Positions 7,870 through 14,259 of a stretch of DNA of 35,336 nt are shown here, piece by piece; within the stretch, counting starts at the first letter, position 1, and each line of letters starts with the position of its first letter. The stretch lies in the NCBI GenBank assembly GCA_964428475.1, contig CAYRYO010000014.1, positions 1-35,336 on the forward strand, given 5' to 3'. The DNA is from JARICQ01 sp964428475 (GTDB taxonomy: Bacteria > Bacillota > Clostridia > Tissierellales > Tissierellaceae). The notes beneath the pieces are model-generated. The model ran no database searches and had not been told where the DNA came from. It saw only the letters and a list, made by a program, of their open reading frames with translations. The position numbers and the translations under genes are program-made.

Positions 7870-9672
7870 TTGAAAGGTACAATAGTTTCAGCATGGGTTC
7901 AAACATGTCGAAGATTGTATGGTGATGACATCACCGATGAAGCTTTACAAGCAAATAATATAAATAGTAGAAGGATCTTTACACCCACTGAAAATATAGA
8001 TGATAGGGATGCAAGAGGCATAATCACGAGTATTTCAAGTAAACTTGGAAAAGATGCAGATGATATTTGGATGGATATGGGTATTGACAATGTAAATACA
8101 TATTCAAAGATATATCCGGGATTTTTTAAATATAAAAATCTATATTCATTTTTAAATGCCATGTTTGATATTCATGTGGTAGTTACCCAAAGGATAGCTG
8201 GTGCTAATCCTCCAATTTTGGGAATAGAAGCTGTAGATAAATATACAGCTCATATGACTTATTCCTCTTCTAGAGGAATGTTCGCGTATTTCCACGGAAT
8301 GTTAAGCGGAGCTGCAAAGCATTTCAAAGAAGATATAAAGGTAGATGTATTAGAAAAGACTGATGACTTTACAAAAATATCTATAGTTTTTCCTGAAGAA
8401 ATCTATATAGAAAGAAAATATACTGTAAATAGATTGTTGTCTTTTGGCTTTATAAAGAAGATGGAGGCAAAGATAGCAGTATCGACTTTATTGTTAGTGG
8501 GTATACCTGGTGCTCTATTGCCAAATTTCTTGGACAAGACCATATATATTCCTATAGTACTTGTGCTTTCGGCTATAATACCACTACTTGTATCTAAACT
8601 CTTATTTAAGCCAGTTGTAAATTTAAAAAGGTCACTTGATTCTGTGATAAGCAAAGACTTGTCCCTTGAAGAAGGTATGAAAACCGGTGATTTTTTAGAA
8701 GAATTAAATACCAAGATAAACCTTATAAAAACCGAGATAAAAAAGGACTTTGTTGGATTTAAAGGAACCACTGATGAATTAAATGAATTTACCAATAAAT
8801 TTGGAACCATATCTTCTAATATGTCTTCTACTTCGACAGAAATAGAAGATGTAGTAAATCAAGTGGCTAGTGGTGCTATAAGTCAAGCCGAGGAAACTGA
8901 AAATGCAGCTTATAAGCTTCATAGCTCTGTAGATTCTCTTAACAATGTCGTGGATAGAGAAATGAAGGGCAAGGAGGATCTTGAAAATGCAGTAACCCAA
9001 ATTAACAAGGGATTTGAGGACTTGAAAGACACTGCTTTAAGTTTAAATAGTGTACTTGGTGAATTTTCAAAGGTTCAAGATAAGGGCGAGGATCTTAAAA
9101 GTAGATTGGATGAGGTTAAGTCTATTGTACAAACCGTAGAGTCAATAGCAGATCAGACAAATCTTTTAGCTTTAAATGCAAGTATAGAAGCTTCTAGGGC
9201 TGGAGAAGCTGGTCGTGGATTTACTGTGGTAGCTACAGAAATTAGACATTTGGCAGAAGGCTCAAAGGTGGCTGTTAAAACTATCAATGACAATCTACAG
9301 AGTTTTATTGAATCTATAGCTGAATTTGTGGGAGATGTAAATGATCAGTATCTTGTTCTTAAAGATGAAAATAGTAAATTAGAAAATGTAGCTATAGAAA
9401 ATAGATCTTCTATTGTATCTATTTCTGCAGTTTCAGATTTAATAGTAAATCTAACAGGCGAACTTACTCATGAGACAAATACTATAAATGATCTCACTCA
9501 AATAATAGAGTCACTTGCGGCAATAGCTGAGGAAAACTCTGCATCTTCACAAGAGGTATCTGCAAATGTACAGACCTATGCAGAGGAAATAAGAAAGATG
9601 ACAGAAAACATTCAAGAGTTTAAAAAGATAAGTCAAAACTTTAGCAAGGACTTAGATAAATACACTATATAA
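7870..9672 (+). CDS. H-NOX heme gas-sensor chemoreceptor (methyl-accepting chemotaxis protein)
   Basis: Membrane receptor with an N-terminal H-NOX heme domain (residues 1-185), two helices (about 202-220 and 226-243), then a cytoplasmic coiled-coil signalling domain. The signalling tip is DQTNLLALNASIEASRAGEA followed by GRGFTVVATEIRHLAEGS. The start is TTG 7870-7872, with AAAGGGGG 8 nt upstream; it gives 600 residues and begins MKGTIV, like Thermoanaerobacter H-NOX. With this numbering the proximal ligand is His102, the YxSxR motif is Tyr131/Ser133/Arg135, Pro115 is present, and the distal pocket has Trp9, Asn74 and Tyr140. Those distal residues mark oxygen-binding H-NOX proteins. The probable role is oxygen (or NO) sensing to CheA. 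The gene ends inside spmB (8-bp convergent overlap). Confidence 0.93.
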   Translation: MKGTIVSAWVQTCRRLYGDDITDEALQANNINSRRIFTPTENIDDRDARGIITSISSKLGKDADDIWMDMGIDNVNTYSKIYPGFFKYKNLYSFLNAMFDIHVVVTQRIAGANPPILGIEAVDKYTAHMTYSSSRGMFAYFHGMLSGAAKHFKEDIKVDVLEKTDDFTKISIVFPEEIYIERKYTVNRLLSFGFIKKMEAKIAVSTLLLVGIPGALLPNFLDKTIYIPIVLVLSAIIPLLVSKLLFKPVVNLKRSLDSVISKDLSLEEGMKTGDFLEELNTKINLIKTEIKKDFVGFKGTTDELNEFTNKFGTISSNMSSTSTEIEDVVNQVASGAISQAEETENAAYKLHSSVDSLNNVVDREMKGKEDLENAVTQINKGFEDLKDTALSLNSVLGEFSKVQDKGEDLKSRLDEVKSIVQTVESIADQTNLLALNASIEASRAGEAGRGFTVVATEIRHLAEGSKVAVKTINDNLQSFIESIAEFVGDVNDQYLVLKDENSKLENVAIENRSSIVSISAVSDLIVNLTGELTHETNTINDLTQIIESLAAIAEENSASSQEVSANVQTYAEEIRKMTENIQEFKKISQNFSKDLDKYTI

Positions 9673-10207
9673 GGGAAAAGAATATCCTACTCACTAGGAT
9701 TGCTGCTAAAAGACCTGCAATATCAGCTGTAAGTCCAGTTGATAGTGCATGTCTTTGTTTTTTTATATTTATTGATCCAAAGTATATTGCAAGTACATAG
9801 AATGTAGTTTCACTTGAACCCATCATTACAGCAGCAGTTTTTGTTATAAAATCATCCCCTCCAAAATTTACTGCAAGTTCACTCATTATCCCCTGAGCCC
9901 CACTCCCAGAAAGTGGTCTCATAAGCATCATGGGAAGGAGTTCTCCGGGTATATATAGTATGTTTGTGATTGGTTTCAATATATTTATAAGTATATCCAT
10001 AGCTCCTGATTCTCTAAAGACTCCTATGGCTACTAGCATGGCAATAAACGAAGGAATTATCTTGATTGCTGTGGAAAATCCACCCTTTGCACCTTCAATA
10101 AAACTCTCATATACATTTATTTTTTTAGCCATTCCATAGGATATTATCCCTACAATCATAAATGGAATAGACAACTGTGATAATAGGGACATTATCTTAA
10201 AAAACAT
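9665..10207 (-). CDS. spmB: spore maturation protein B
   Basis: Membrane protein needed, with SpmA, for normal spore core dehydration. The 180 residues form several membrane helices and carry the conserved nucleoside-recognition/gate motifs PLSGSGAQGIMSEL and TKTAAVMMGSSETTFYVLAIYFG. AGGAGG lies 7 nt before the ATG. It follows spmA by 21 bp in an operon. Its last codons overlap the end of the convergent H-NOX receptor gene, leaving no room for a terminator between them. Confidence 0.93.
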   Translation of the reverse strand: MFFKIMSLLSQLSIPFMIVGIISYGMAKKINVYESFIEGAKGGFSTAIKIIPSFIAMLVAIGVFRESGAMDILINILKPITNILYIPGELLPMMLMRPLSGSGAQGIMSELAVNFGGDDFITKTAAVMMGSSETTFYVLAIYFGSINIKKQRHALSTGLTADIAGLLAAILVSRIFFSLI

Positions 10208-10228
10208 ATTAATACCTCCTCTTTTCTA

Positions 10229-10813
10229 TTATCTATATTTTTTTGAATTTTGAAGTGTACGAGATACTATTATTGCCACTAGAGTAGATACTGTTGTAGC
10301 TATTATCGTAGGGCCTATTATTGCTGTGGGATTATTTGACCCTGCAGATGATAGTATGGCTATTGTAGAACTAGGTATCAAGGTTACTGAAGATGTATTG
10401 ATTGCAAGAAAGGTCACCATTGCGTTTGTAGCTGTATCTTTTTTTGCATTTAATGTTTGAAGTTCTTGCATTGCCTTTAATCCAAAGGGAGTTGCTGCAT
10501 TGCCAAGTCCAAGTATATTAGCCGATATATTCATTATCATAGCCCCCATAGCAGGGTGTTCTGGAGCTATGTCAGGAAATAACAATTTCATGGCTGGTCT
10601 AAGTAATCTTGCCAAAGACCCTATAAGCCCTGAGTCCTCTCCTATTTTCATTATTCCAAGCCATAGACCCATTACCCCAATAAGCCCAAAGGAAAGTTCT
10701 ACTGCTGCCTTGGCACTATCTATGGCGGCTCCTGTTACTAAATCAAGCCTGCCATTTAGGGCACCAACTGCAAAACCAATAATTATTAGACCAGCCCAAA
10801 TAATATTTATCAA
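10229..10813 (-). CDS. spmA: spore maturation protein A
   Basis: Partner of SpmB in spore core dehydration. It has 194 residues and about five membrane helices. Family motifs are LIGVMGLWLGIMKIGEDSGL, PEHPAMGAMIMNISANILGLGNAATPFGLKAMQELQ and the INTSSVTLIPSSTIAI segment, all present. The start is TTG 10811-10813, preceded by AGGGGGTG at a spacing of 5-6 nt. It is the first gene of spmA-spmB. No clear vegetative promoter is visible in the 100 bp upstream, which fits mother-cell sigma control, but I could not assign a sigma-E site with confidence. Confidence 0.93.
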   Translation of the reverse strand: MINIIWAGLIIIGFAVGALNGRLDLVTGAAIDSAKAAVELSFGLIGVMGLWLGIMKIGEDSGLIGSLARLLRPAMKLLFPDIAPEHPAMGAMIMNISANILGLGNAATPFGLKAMQELQTLNAKKDTATNAMVTFLAINTSSVTLIPSSTIAILSSAGSNNPTAIIGPTIIATTVSTLVAIIVSRTLQNSKKYR

Positions 10814-10909
10814 GATTTCACCCCCTAAATATTAATATTCGAGAAATAAAGAAATATGACATTTATAGTGGCCACAGATATGCTCCCTAAACTTTGAATT
10901 TAAGATATA

Positions 10910-10945
10910 AAAATAGCAGGATATGAAATCATACTCTGCTATTTT
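10910..10945 (-). terminator. rho-independent terminator after mgtE
   Basis: AAAATAGCAG / CTGCTATTTT stem, extended by an inner ATATGA/TCATAT pairing with one mismatch. It has a T run on the right and an A run on the left, and lies 22 bp downstream of the mgtE stop. Confidence 0.8.
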
Positions 10946-10966
10946 TTATTTATAATATTTAATTGT

Positions 10967-12304
10967 TTATATTCCAAGAAGTGCACTTGCTATGCTAAAG
11001 TATACAATCAAGCTCAGTGCATCTACTATTGTTGTGATTAGAGGTCCTGCCATTATTGCTGGGTCTAGTTTCATTTTTTTTGCTATCAAGGGTAAAGTTC
11101 CTCCTACTACTTTTGAAGCTATAACAGTAACTATAAGGGTTAGAGAAACGGTTAATGCTATTGTAAAATCTATTTTTTCAAAGTAAAGAAGTCTTAAAAA
11201 GTTAACAAAGGAAAGTGATACTCCTACCATCATGCTTATTCTAAGCTCTTTCCAAATGACCTTTGCCCAATCTGAAGTTTCTATTTCTCCTGTTGCCAAT
11301 CCACGAATGACAAGAGTAGATGATTGGTTTCCTGAGTTTCCTCCTGTATCCATTAGCATGGGTACAAATGTAGAGAGTACTACTACTGATGCAAGTACAT
11401 CTTCAAATCTACCCATTATTCTGGCAGTAACTGTAGCTGTAATCATAAGTATTAAAAGCCAAGGAAATCTATGTTTTGCAAGTGTCCATACTTTGGTATT
11501 TAGATATTCATCTTCTGATGGTGACATAGCTGCCATTATTTGAAAGTCTTCTGTGGCCTCTTGTTCCATTACTTCCATTATATCGTCAACTGTTATTATT
11601 CCTGTGAGTCTTTCTTCATTGTCTACTACAGGTATTGCTACAAATCCATATTTTCTAAACATATCGGCTATGGTTTCTTGATCATCATGTGTGTGTACAT
11701 GTATGACTTCATCTTCCATTATATCTCTTATCATCTCTTCTGCTTCTGATGTAACCAAAGTCCTAAGCGATACAAATCCCTCTAGTGTTCTTTTTTTATC
11801 AGTTACATAACAAGTATATACTGTTTCCTTTTTCAGACCGGTATCCTTGATGTGGCTAAGAGCTTCTTTTACTGTCATGCTCTTTCTTAGATCTACATAT
11901 TCTATAGTCATTATACTGCCACCAGAGTCCGCTGGGTATTTTAAAAATTGATTTATGAGTTTCCTCTCATCTTCTTTTGCGGCTATGAGTATTTTATTTA
12001 CTATGTTTGCAGGCATTTCTTCCATTAAATCTATCATATCGTCAAAAAACAATTCATCTATTATCTCTTCAAGTTCTTTGTCAGTAATTAAATTTATAAA
12101 TCTAAGTTGCTGATCTTTGGAAAAATGAGAAAAAACCTCTACTGCTATGTCTTTAGGCAACATTCTAAAGATAAGTAGTGTCATATGCGTATCTAATGGA
12201 TCTAGTAGTTCTGCTATATCTACTTCATTCATTTCTGATAATTCTTGTTTTATCTTGATATACTTTTTTTGTTCGATTAATTCTAAAAATTGTCTTTCAT
12301 CCAC
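10967..12304 (-). CDS. mgtE: magnesium transporter MgtE
   Basis: Mg2+ channel/transporter of the cytoplasmic membrane. The 445-residue product follows the family layout: an N-terminal superhelical domain (residues 1-130) rich in acidic residues, paired CBS domains (about 135-255; ...AIPVVDNEERLTGIITVDDIMEVM) and five membrane helices from about 285, with the conserved STFVPMLMDTGGNSGNQSSTLVIRGLATGEI region. The start is GTG 12302-12304, with GGGAGG 7 nt upstream. It is a single gene with its own promoter and terminator. The leader has no visible M-box but contains a small ORF and two interleaved long stems (see findings). Confidence 0.95.
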   Translation of the reverse strand: MDERQFLELIEQKKYIKIKQELSEMNEVDIAELLDPLDTHMTLLIFRMLPKDIAVEVFSHFSKDQQLRFINLITDKELEEIIDELFFDDMIDLMEEMPANIVNKILIAAKEDERKLINQFLKYPADSGGSIMTIEYVDLRKSMTVKEALSHIKDTGLKKETVYTCYVTDKKRTLEGFVSLRTLVTSEAEEMIRDIMEDEVIHVHTHDDQETIADMFRKYGFVAIPVVDNEERLTGIITVDDIMEVMEQEATEDFQIMAAMSPSEDEYLNTKVWTLAKHRFPWLLILMITATVTARIMGRFEDVLASVVVLSTFVPMLMDTGGNSGNQSSTLVIRGLATGEIETSDWAKVIWKELRISMMVGVSLSFVNFLRLLYFEKIDFTIALTVSLTLIVTVIASKVVGGTLPLIAKKMKLDPAIMAGPLITTIVDALSLIVYFSIASALLGI

Positions 12305-12316
12305 TGCCGTCCCTCC

Positions 12317-12409
12317 CTATAGAAGAACCAAGTTATGTGATAAAAATGGTTCTTCTATTAATATTTTTATACTATTTAACTTACAACTGGGCAAAGGCCC
12401 TGAATCCAT
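12317..12409 (-). CDS. 30-codon upstream ORF in the mgtE leader (possible leader peptide)
   Basis: ATG 12407-12409 to TAG 12317-12319, with GGAAGTGA 5 nt before the ATG. It encodes a 30-residue peptide beginning MDSGPLPSCK and ending in a hydrophobic stretch. Its stop overlaps the start of the mgtE ribosome site, so translation could be coupled. Proline and aspartate codons near the start recall magnesium-responsive leader peptides in enterics, but there is no homology claim; the frame could also arise by chance in a structured leader. Confidence 0.45.
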   Translation of the reverse strand: MDSGPLPSCKLNSIKILIEEPFLSHNLVLL

Positions 12410-12418
12410 TTTTATCAC
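12319..12418 (-). promoter_or_regulatory. structured mgtE leader with two interleaved stems (candidate RNA switch)
   Basis: In the transcript, GUGAUAAAAAUGG (12418-12406) is a perfect complement of CCAUUUUUAUCAC (12349-12337), and AUAGAAGAACCA (12358-12347) is a perfect complement of UGGUUCUUCUAU (12330-12319). The four arms alternate, giving either a pseudoknot or mutually exclusive hairpins, since three bases are shared. The first stem hides the start of the upstream ORF, and the second ends just before the mgtE ribosome site. Confidence 0.6.
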
Positions 12419-12449
12419 TTCCTTTAGTGAATTTATACCTTTATTCGAT

Positions 12450-12479
12450 AGTATATCACATATTTGTATATTTCTTCAA
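12450..12479 (-). promoter_or_regulatory. sigma-A promoter of mgtE
   Basis: On the minus strand TTGAAG (12474-12479), an 18-bp spacer and TATACT (12450-12455). Transcription would start near 12443, giving an mgtE leader of about 140 nt. Confidence 0.6.
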
Positions 12480-12480
12480 A

Positions 12481-12508
12481 AAAAAAGATAGGATATCCTA
12501 TCTTTTTT
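12481..12508 (-). terminator. rho-independent terminator after the HesB-like selenoprotein gene
   Basis: Palindrome GATAGGATATCCTATC flanked by A and T runs, 13 bp beyond the stop codon of the HesB-like gene. Symmetric, so it can act in both directions. Confidence 0.8.
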
Positions 12509-12520
12509 TTATTTTTAATT

Positions 12521-12820
12521 TTATTCGCAGCTTCCTGAACCTCTATTTGATAATACTGTAAAGCCTTTTCTAAATCCACTATCAGTATAGTCTACTGTAA
12601 AGCTTTCAAATGCTTCTTCTAATTCTTTTCCATATACAAATTCAAATCCATCGACATCCATAGTTTTATCGTCATCTTTTAGCTCATCCAGAGCTAAACC
12701 AAATGATGGGCCACCTCAACCATAGCCTGCAATATAAATTCTAAGTGGTTTATTATCTTCTTTTCCTTCTTTAACACTTTTTAATTCAGATTTTGCACTA
12801 TCAGTTAAATTAATTTTCAT
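12521..12820 (-). CDS. HesB/IscA-like selenoprotein (in-frame TGA = selenocysteine 35)
   Basis: A 99-residue HesB-like protein, related to the IscA family of iron-sulfur/redox proteins. It reads from ATG 12818-12820 (AGGAGGGA 6 nt upstream) to TAA 12521-12523, with one in-frame TGA at 12716-12718. The TGA sits in LRIYIAGYG-[TGA]-GGPSFGLALDE, at the position where family members carry Cys or selenocysteine; HesB-like selenoproteins are known in anaerobic bacteria. The frame stays coding-like after TGA to a normal stop and terminator. Starting 17 nt after TGA is a hairpin, UUUAGCUC-UGGAU-GAGCUAAA, placed like a bacterial SECIS element. A second Cys is near the C-terminus (GSGSCE). Read as a normal stop, the product would be a 34-residue fragment. 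Confidence 0.87.
12678..12698 (-). promoter_or_regulatory. candidate bacterial SECIS hairpin
   Basis: Eight-base-pair stem UUUAGCUC/GAGCUAAA with a five-base loop UGGAU, starting 17 nt downstream of the in-frame UGA and within the coding sequence, as bacterial SelB-binding elements are. No selenocysteine machinery genes lie in this window. Confidence 0.65.
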
Positions 12821-12850
12821 TGTATCCCTCCTAATTTCTCTTTCTATTAT

Positions 12851-12879
12851 AGTATATACCCTATGAGGGTATTTGTAAA
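12851..12879 (-). promoter_or_regulatory. HesB-like gene promoter with a CsoR/CstR-like operator
   Basis: On the minus strand TTTACA (12874-12879), a 17-bp spacer and TATACT (12851-12856). The spacer is nearly filled by the perfect inverted repeat ATACCCT-ATG-AGGGTAT (12856-12872). That pattern resembles operators of CsoR-family repressors (copper or persulfide sensors), and its place between -35 and -10 suits a repressor. Confidence 0.6.
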
Positions 12880-13007
12880 CAGTTTTTTAAGCTTTCTCCT
12901 TCATTATTTCCTTATAATATATTTTTATGTTAAAATAAAAATTATAGTAGCAACTAAGCTAAAGATATGCTAATATATTATTAAGAATTAAATAAGGAGG
13001 TTTTAGA

Positions 13008-13196
13008 ATGGAAGTCACTAAAGACATGTTAATTGGTGAATTGATAAGGAAGAAACCAGAAGCTGTTGAAACTCTTATGAGTTTTGGAATGGGTTGTGTT
13101 GGTTGTCCTTCTAGCCAAATGGAAAGCTTAGAAGAAGCTGCCATGGTTCACGGTCTAGATTTAGAAAAATTAATGAATGCATTAAATGAAAAATAA
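13008..13196 (+). CDS. DUF1858 domain redox protein
   Basis: A 62-residue DUF1858 protein, the small helical domain also found with hybrid-cluster proteins and thought to carry a redox-active cysteine pair. The sequence opens MEVTKDMLIGELIRKKPEAV and has the signature MSFGMGCVGCPSS (CVGC) around residues 30-36. AAGGAGG lies 8 nt before the ATG. It is transcribed divergently from the HesB-like selenoprotein, 187 bp away, and converges on the glutaredoxin-like gene. The function is not established; the neighbourhood suggests thiol or persulfide chemistry. Confidence 0.85.
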   Translation: MEVTKDMLIGELIRKKPEAVETLMSFGMGCVGCPSSQMESLEEAAMVHGLDLEKLMNALNEK

Positions 13197-13215
13197 ATAT
13201 TTAGATAAATAAAAA

Positions 13216-13246
13216 TAAAAAATGGATGTGATTTCATCCATTTTTT
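13216..13246. terminator. bidirectional terminator between DUF1858 and glutaredoxin-like genes
   Basis: Stem AAAATGGATG / CATCCATTTT with loop TGATTT, flanked by A and T runs, between convergent genes. Confidence 0.85.
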
Positions 13247-13249
13247 ATT

Positions 13250-13480
13250 TTATTTATTTAAAAGTCCATCTATCTTGTCTTTGTCAAATCCAACTATTTC
13301 TTCACCATTTATCACTAAAACCGGAACTCCCATATGTCCCATAGCCATAAGTTCTTTTCTTGCTTCTTTGTCTGTTTGCACATTCTTTTCAGTATACTTT
13401 ACACCCTTTTCTTTTAAATATTCCTTAGCCGAAACACAGTAGGGACATGTGTTGCTAGTATAAACTTTTATATCAACCAT
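13250..13480 (-). CDS. glutaredoxin-like protein with CPYC active site
   Basis: A 76-residue thioredoxin-fold protein of the NrdH/YruB glutaredoxin type. The active site is TSNTCPYC (Cys12/Cys15), the cis-proline is in GHMGVPVLVINGEEIVGFD, and the C-terminal helix is short. Some members of this clostridial family have selenocysteine in the active site; here both positions are Cys. AGGGAGG lies 7 nt before the ATG. Upstream on the minus strand, TTTACC and TATATAA elements flank an inverted repeat TTTACC...GGTAAA (13520-13540), which could be a promoter with an operator. Confidence 0.88.
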   Translation of the reverse strand: MVDIKVYTSNTCPYCVSAKEYLKEKGVKYTEKNVQTDKEARKELMAMGHMGVPVLVINGEEIVGFDKDKIDGLLNK

Positions 13481-13519
13481 TTACTAACCTCCCTTAATTA
13501 TATTGCTTGTTTTATATAT

Positions 13520-13540
13520 TTTACCCACTAGACAGGTAAA
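13520..13540 (-). promoter_or_regulatory. possible operator/promoter of the glutaredoxin-like gene
   Basis: Inverted repeat TTTACC-(9)-GGTAAA; on the minus strand its left arm can serve as a -35 (TTTACC) with ATATAA 17 bp downstream. Weak on its own, but it lies in a redox gene group and loosely echoes the ATACCCT...AGGGTAT repeat at 12856. Confidence 0.35.
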
Positions 13541-13605
13541 TAATCAATAATTTATACTGAAATATGATATAATAAAATTAATCAAAATAAATGAGGTCGA
13601 TTTCT

Positions 13606-13881
13606 ATGGTAAAAAATTATATGGAGTTACTTGTCGATGAGATATTTCAAGAAGTAAAGCTTATATACGATAAATGTATGGATGAAGGATGTATTCACGA
13701 TATTAAATCAATGTCTTTAAATAATCTACCTCCAATATACTTTAGCTATGATACGCATGCATCAGAAAAAAAGGCCTTTTTGCTCGATAGGCAAAGGCGA
13801 ATTACTGTGCTTGCTAAAATTGCCGAGTCTGCTGATATTGTGTGTTCTAGATGCAATAAAAACACAGATAATAGCTTTTAA
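13606..13881 (+). CDS. ComFB-like small protein
   Basis: A 91-residue protein of the late-competence ComFB family. Conserved features are VKNYMELLVDEIFQEV at the N-terminus, a Cys-containing segment (CMDEGC), SLNNLPPIYFS in the middle and a CSRC pair near the C-terminus, consistent with a zinc site. In cyanobacteria family members bind cyclic di-nucleotides; the role in clostridia is unknown. The start is ATG 13606: an earlier in-frame ATG at 13591 overlaps the TGAGG ribosome site. TATAAT at 13568-13573 is a plausible -10. Its last codons form one arm of a terminator shared with the convergent arsR gene. Confidence 0.82.
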   Translation: MVKNYMELLVDEIFQEVKLIYDKCMDEGCIHDIKSMSLNNLPPIYFSYDTHASEKKAFLLDRQRRITVLAKIAESADIVCSRCNKNTDNSF

Positions 13882-13897
13882 GCATTATCTGTGTTTT
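13859..13897. terminator. bidirectional terminator overlapping two convergent gene ends
   Basis: Fourteen-base-pair stem AAAACACAGATAAT / ATTATCTGTGTTTT around the loop AGCTTTTAAGC. The left arm lies inside the end of the ComFB-like gene and the right arm inside the end of the ArsR gene, so coding and terminator functions share the same bases. Confidence 0.85.
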
Positions 13898-14247
13898 ACA
13901 TGGTTTAGACCGTGATTAAATAATTCTATTACATGGTCATCATCTAGTGAATAAATAACTAGTTTACCTCGCTTTTCAAATTTAACTAATTTAAGGTCTC
14001 TAAGAACTCTTAATTGATGTGATATTGCAGATTGACTTATCTGAAGTAGATTGGATATATCACATACACAAAGAGATGATTTGGATAAGACGTATATTAT
14101 CTTCAATCTAGTTTGATCTCCTAGTCCCTTAAACATCTTAGTTAATGGCAATAAATTATCTTCTGCTGAAAGTTCACCTGCTATCATTTTCATAGTTTCA
14201 TTTTCTACACTGTGTGAATTGCAGTTTACCTTCTCTTTAGTATCCAT
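13885..14247 (-). CDS. ArsR/SmtB-family metal-sensing repressor
   Basis: A 120-residue winged-helix regulator. The helix-turn-helix is VCDISNLLQISQSAISHQLRVL followed by the wing LVKFEKRGKLVIYSL. It keeps both metal-site signatures of the CadC/SmtB/CzrA group: LCVCD in the alpha-3 region and the C-terminal DDDHVIELFNHGLNHVKH (D-x-H...H-xx-H, alpha-5 site), plus an N-terminal CNSH. This suggests Zn(II)/Cd(II)/Pb(II)-type sensing. The start is ATG 14245-14247 with AGGAGG 5 nt upstream; a GTG at 14253 falls in the ribosome site. It lies 12 bp after the acidic-repeat gene and is probably co-transcribed with it. No efflux pump is adjacent; the ZIP transporter at 31.4 kb is far away. Confidence 0.9.
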   Translation of the reverse strand: MDTKEKVNCNSHSVENETMKMIAGELSAEDNLLPLTKMFKGLGDQTRLKIIYVLSKSSLCVCDISNLLQISQSAISHQLRVLRDLKLVKFEKRGKLVIYSLDDDHVIELFNHGLNHVKHR

Positions 14248-14259
14248 AAACACCTCCTA

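Noticed and set aside
12305..12450. M-box magnesium riboswitch before mgtE
   Set aside because: I could not find the conserved M-box core sequences; the leader has a different set of stems.
12521..12820. HesB-like gene as a nonsense pseudogene
   Set aside because: The frame, ribosome site, conserved motif after TGA, SECIS-like hairpin and terminator are all intact, and TGA sits at a known Sec position.
13250..13480. Glutaredoxin-like gene as a second selenoprotein
   Set aside because: The active site is encoded as CPYC with ordinary Cys codons and there is no in-frame TGA.
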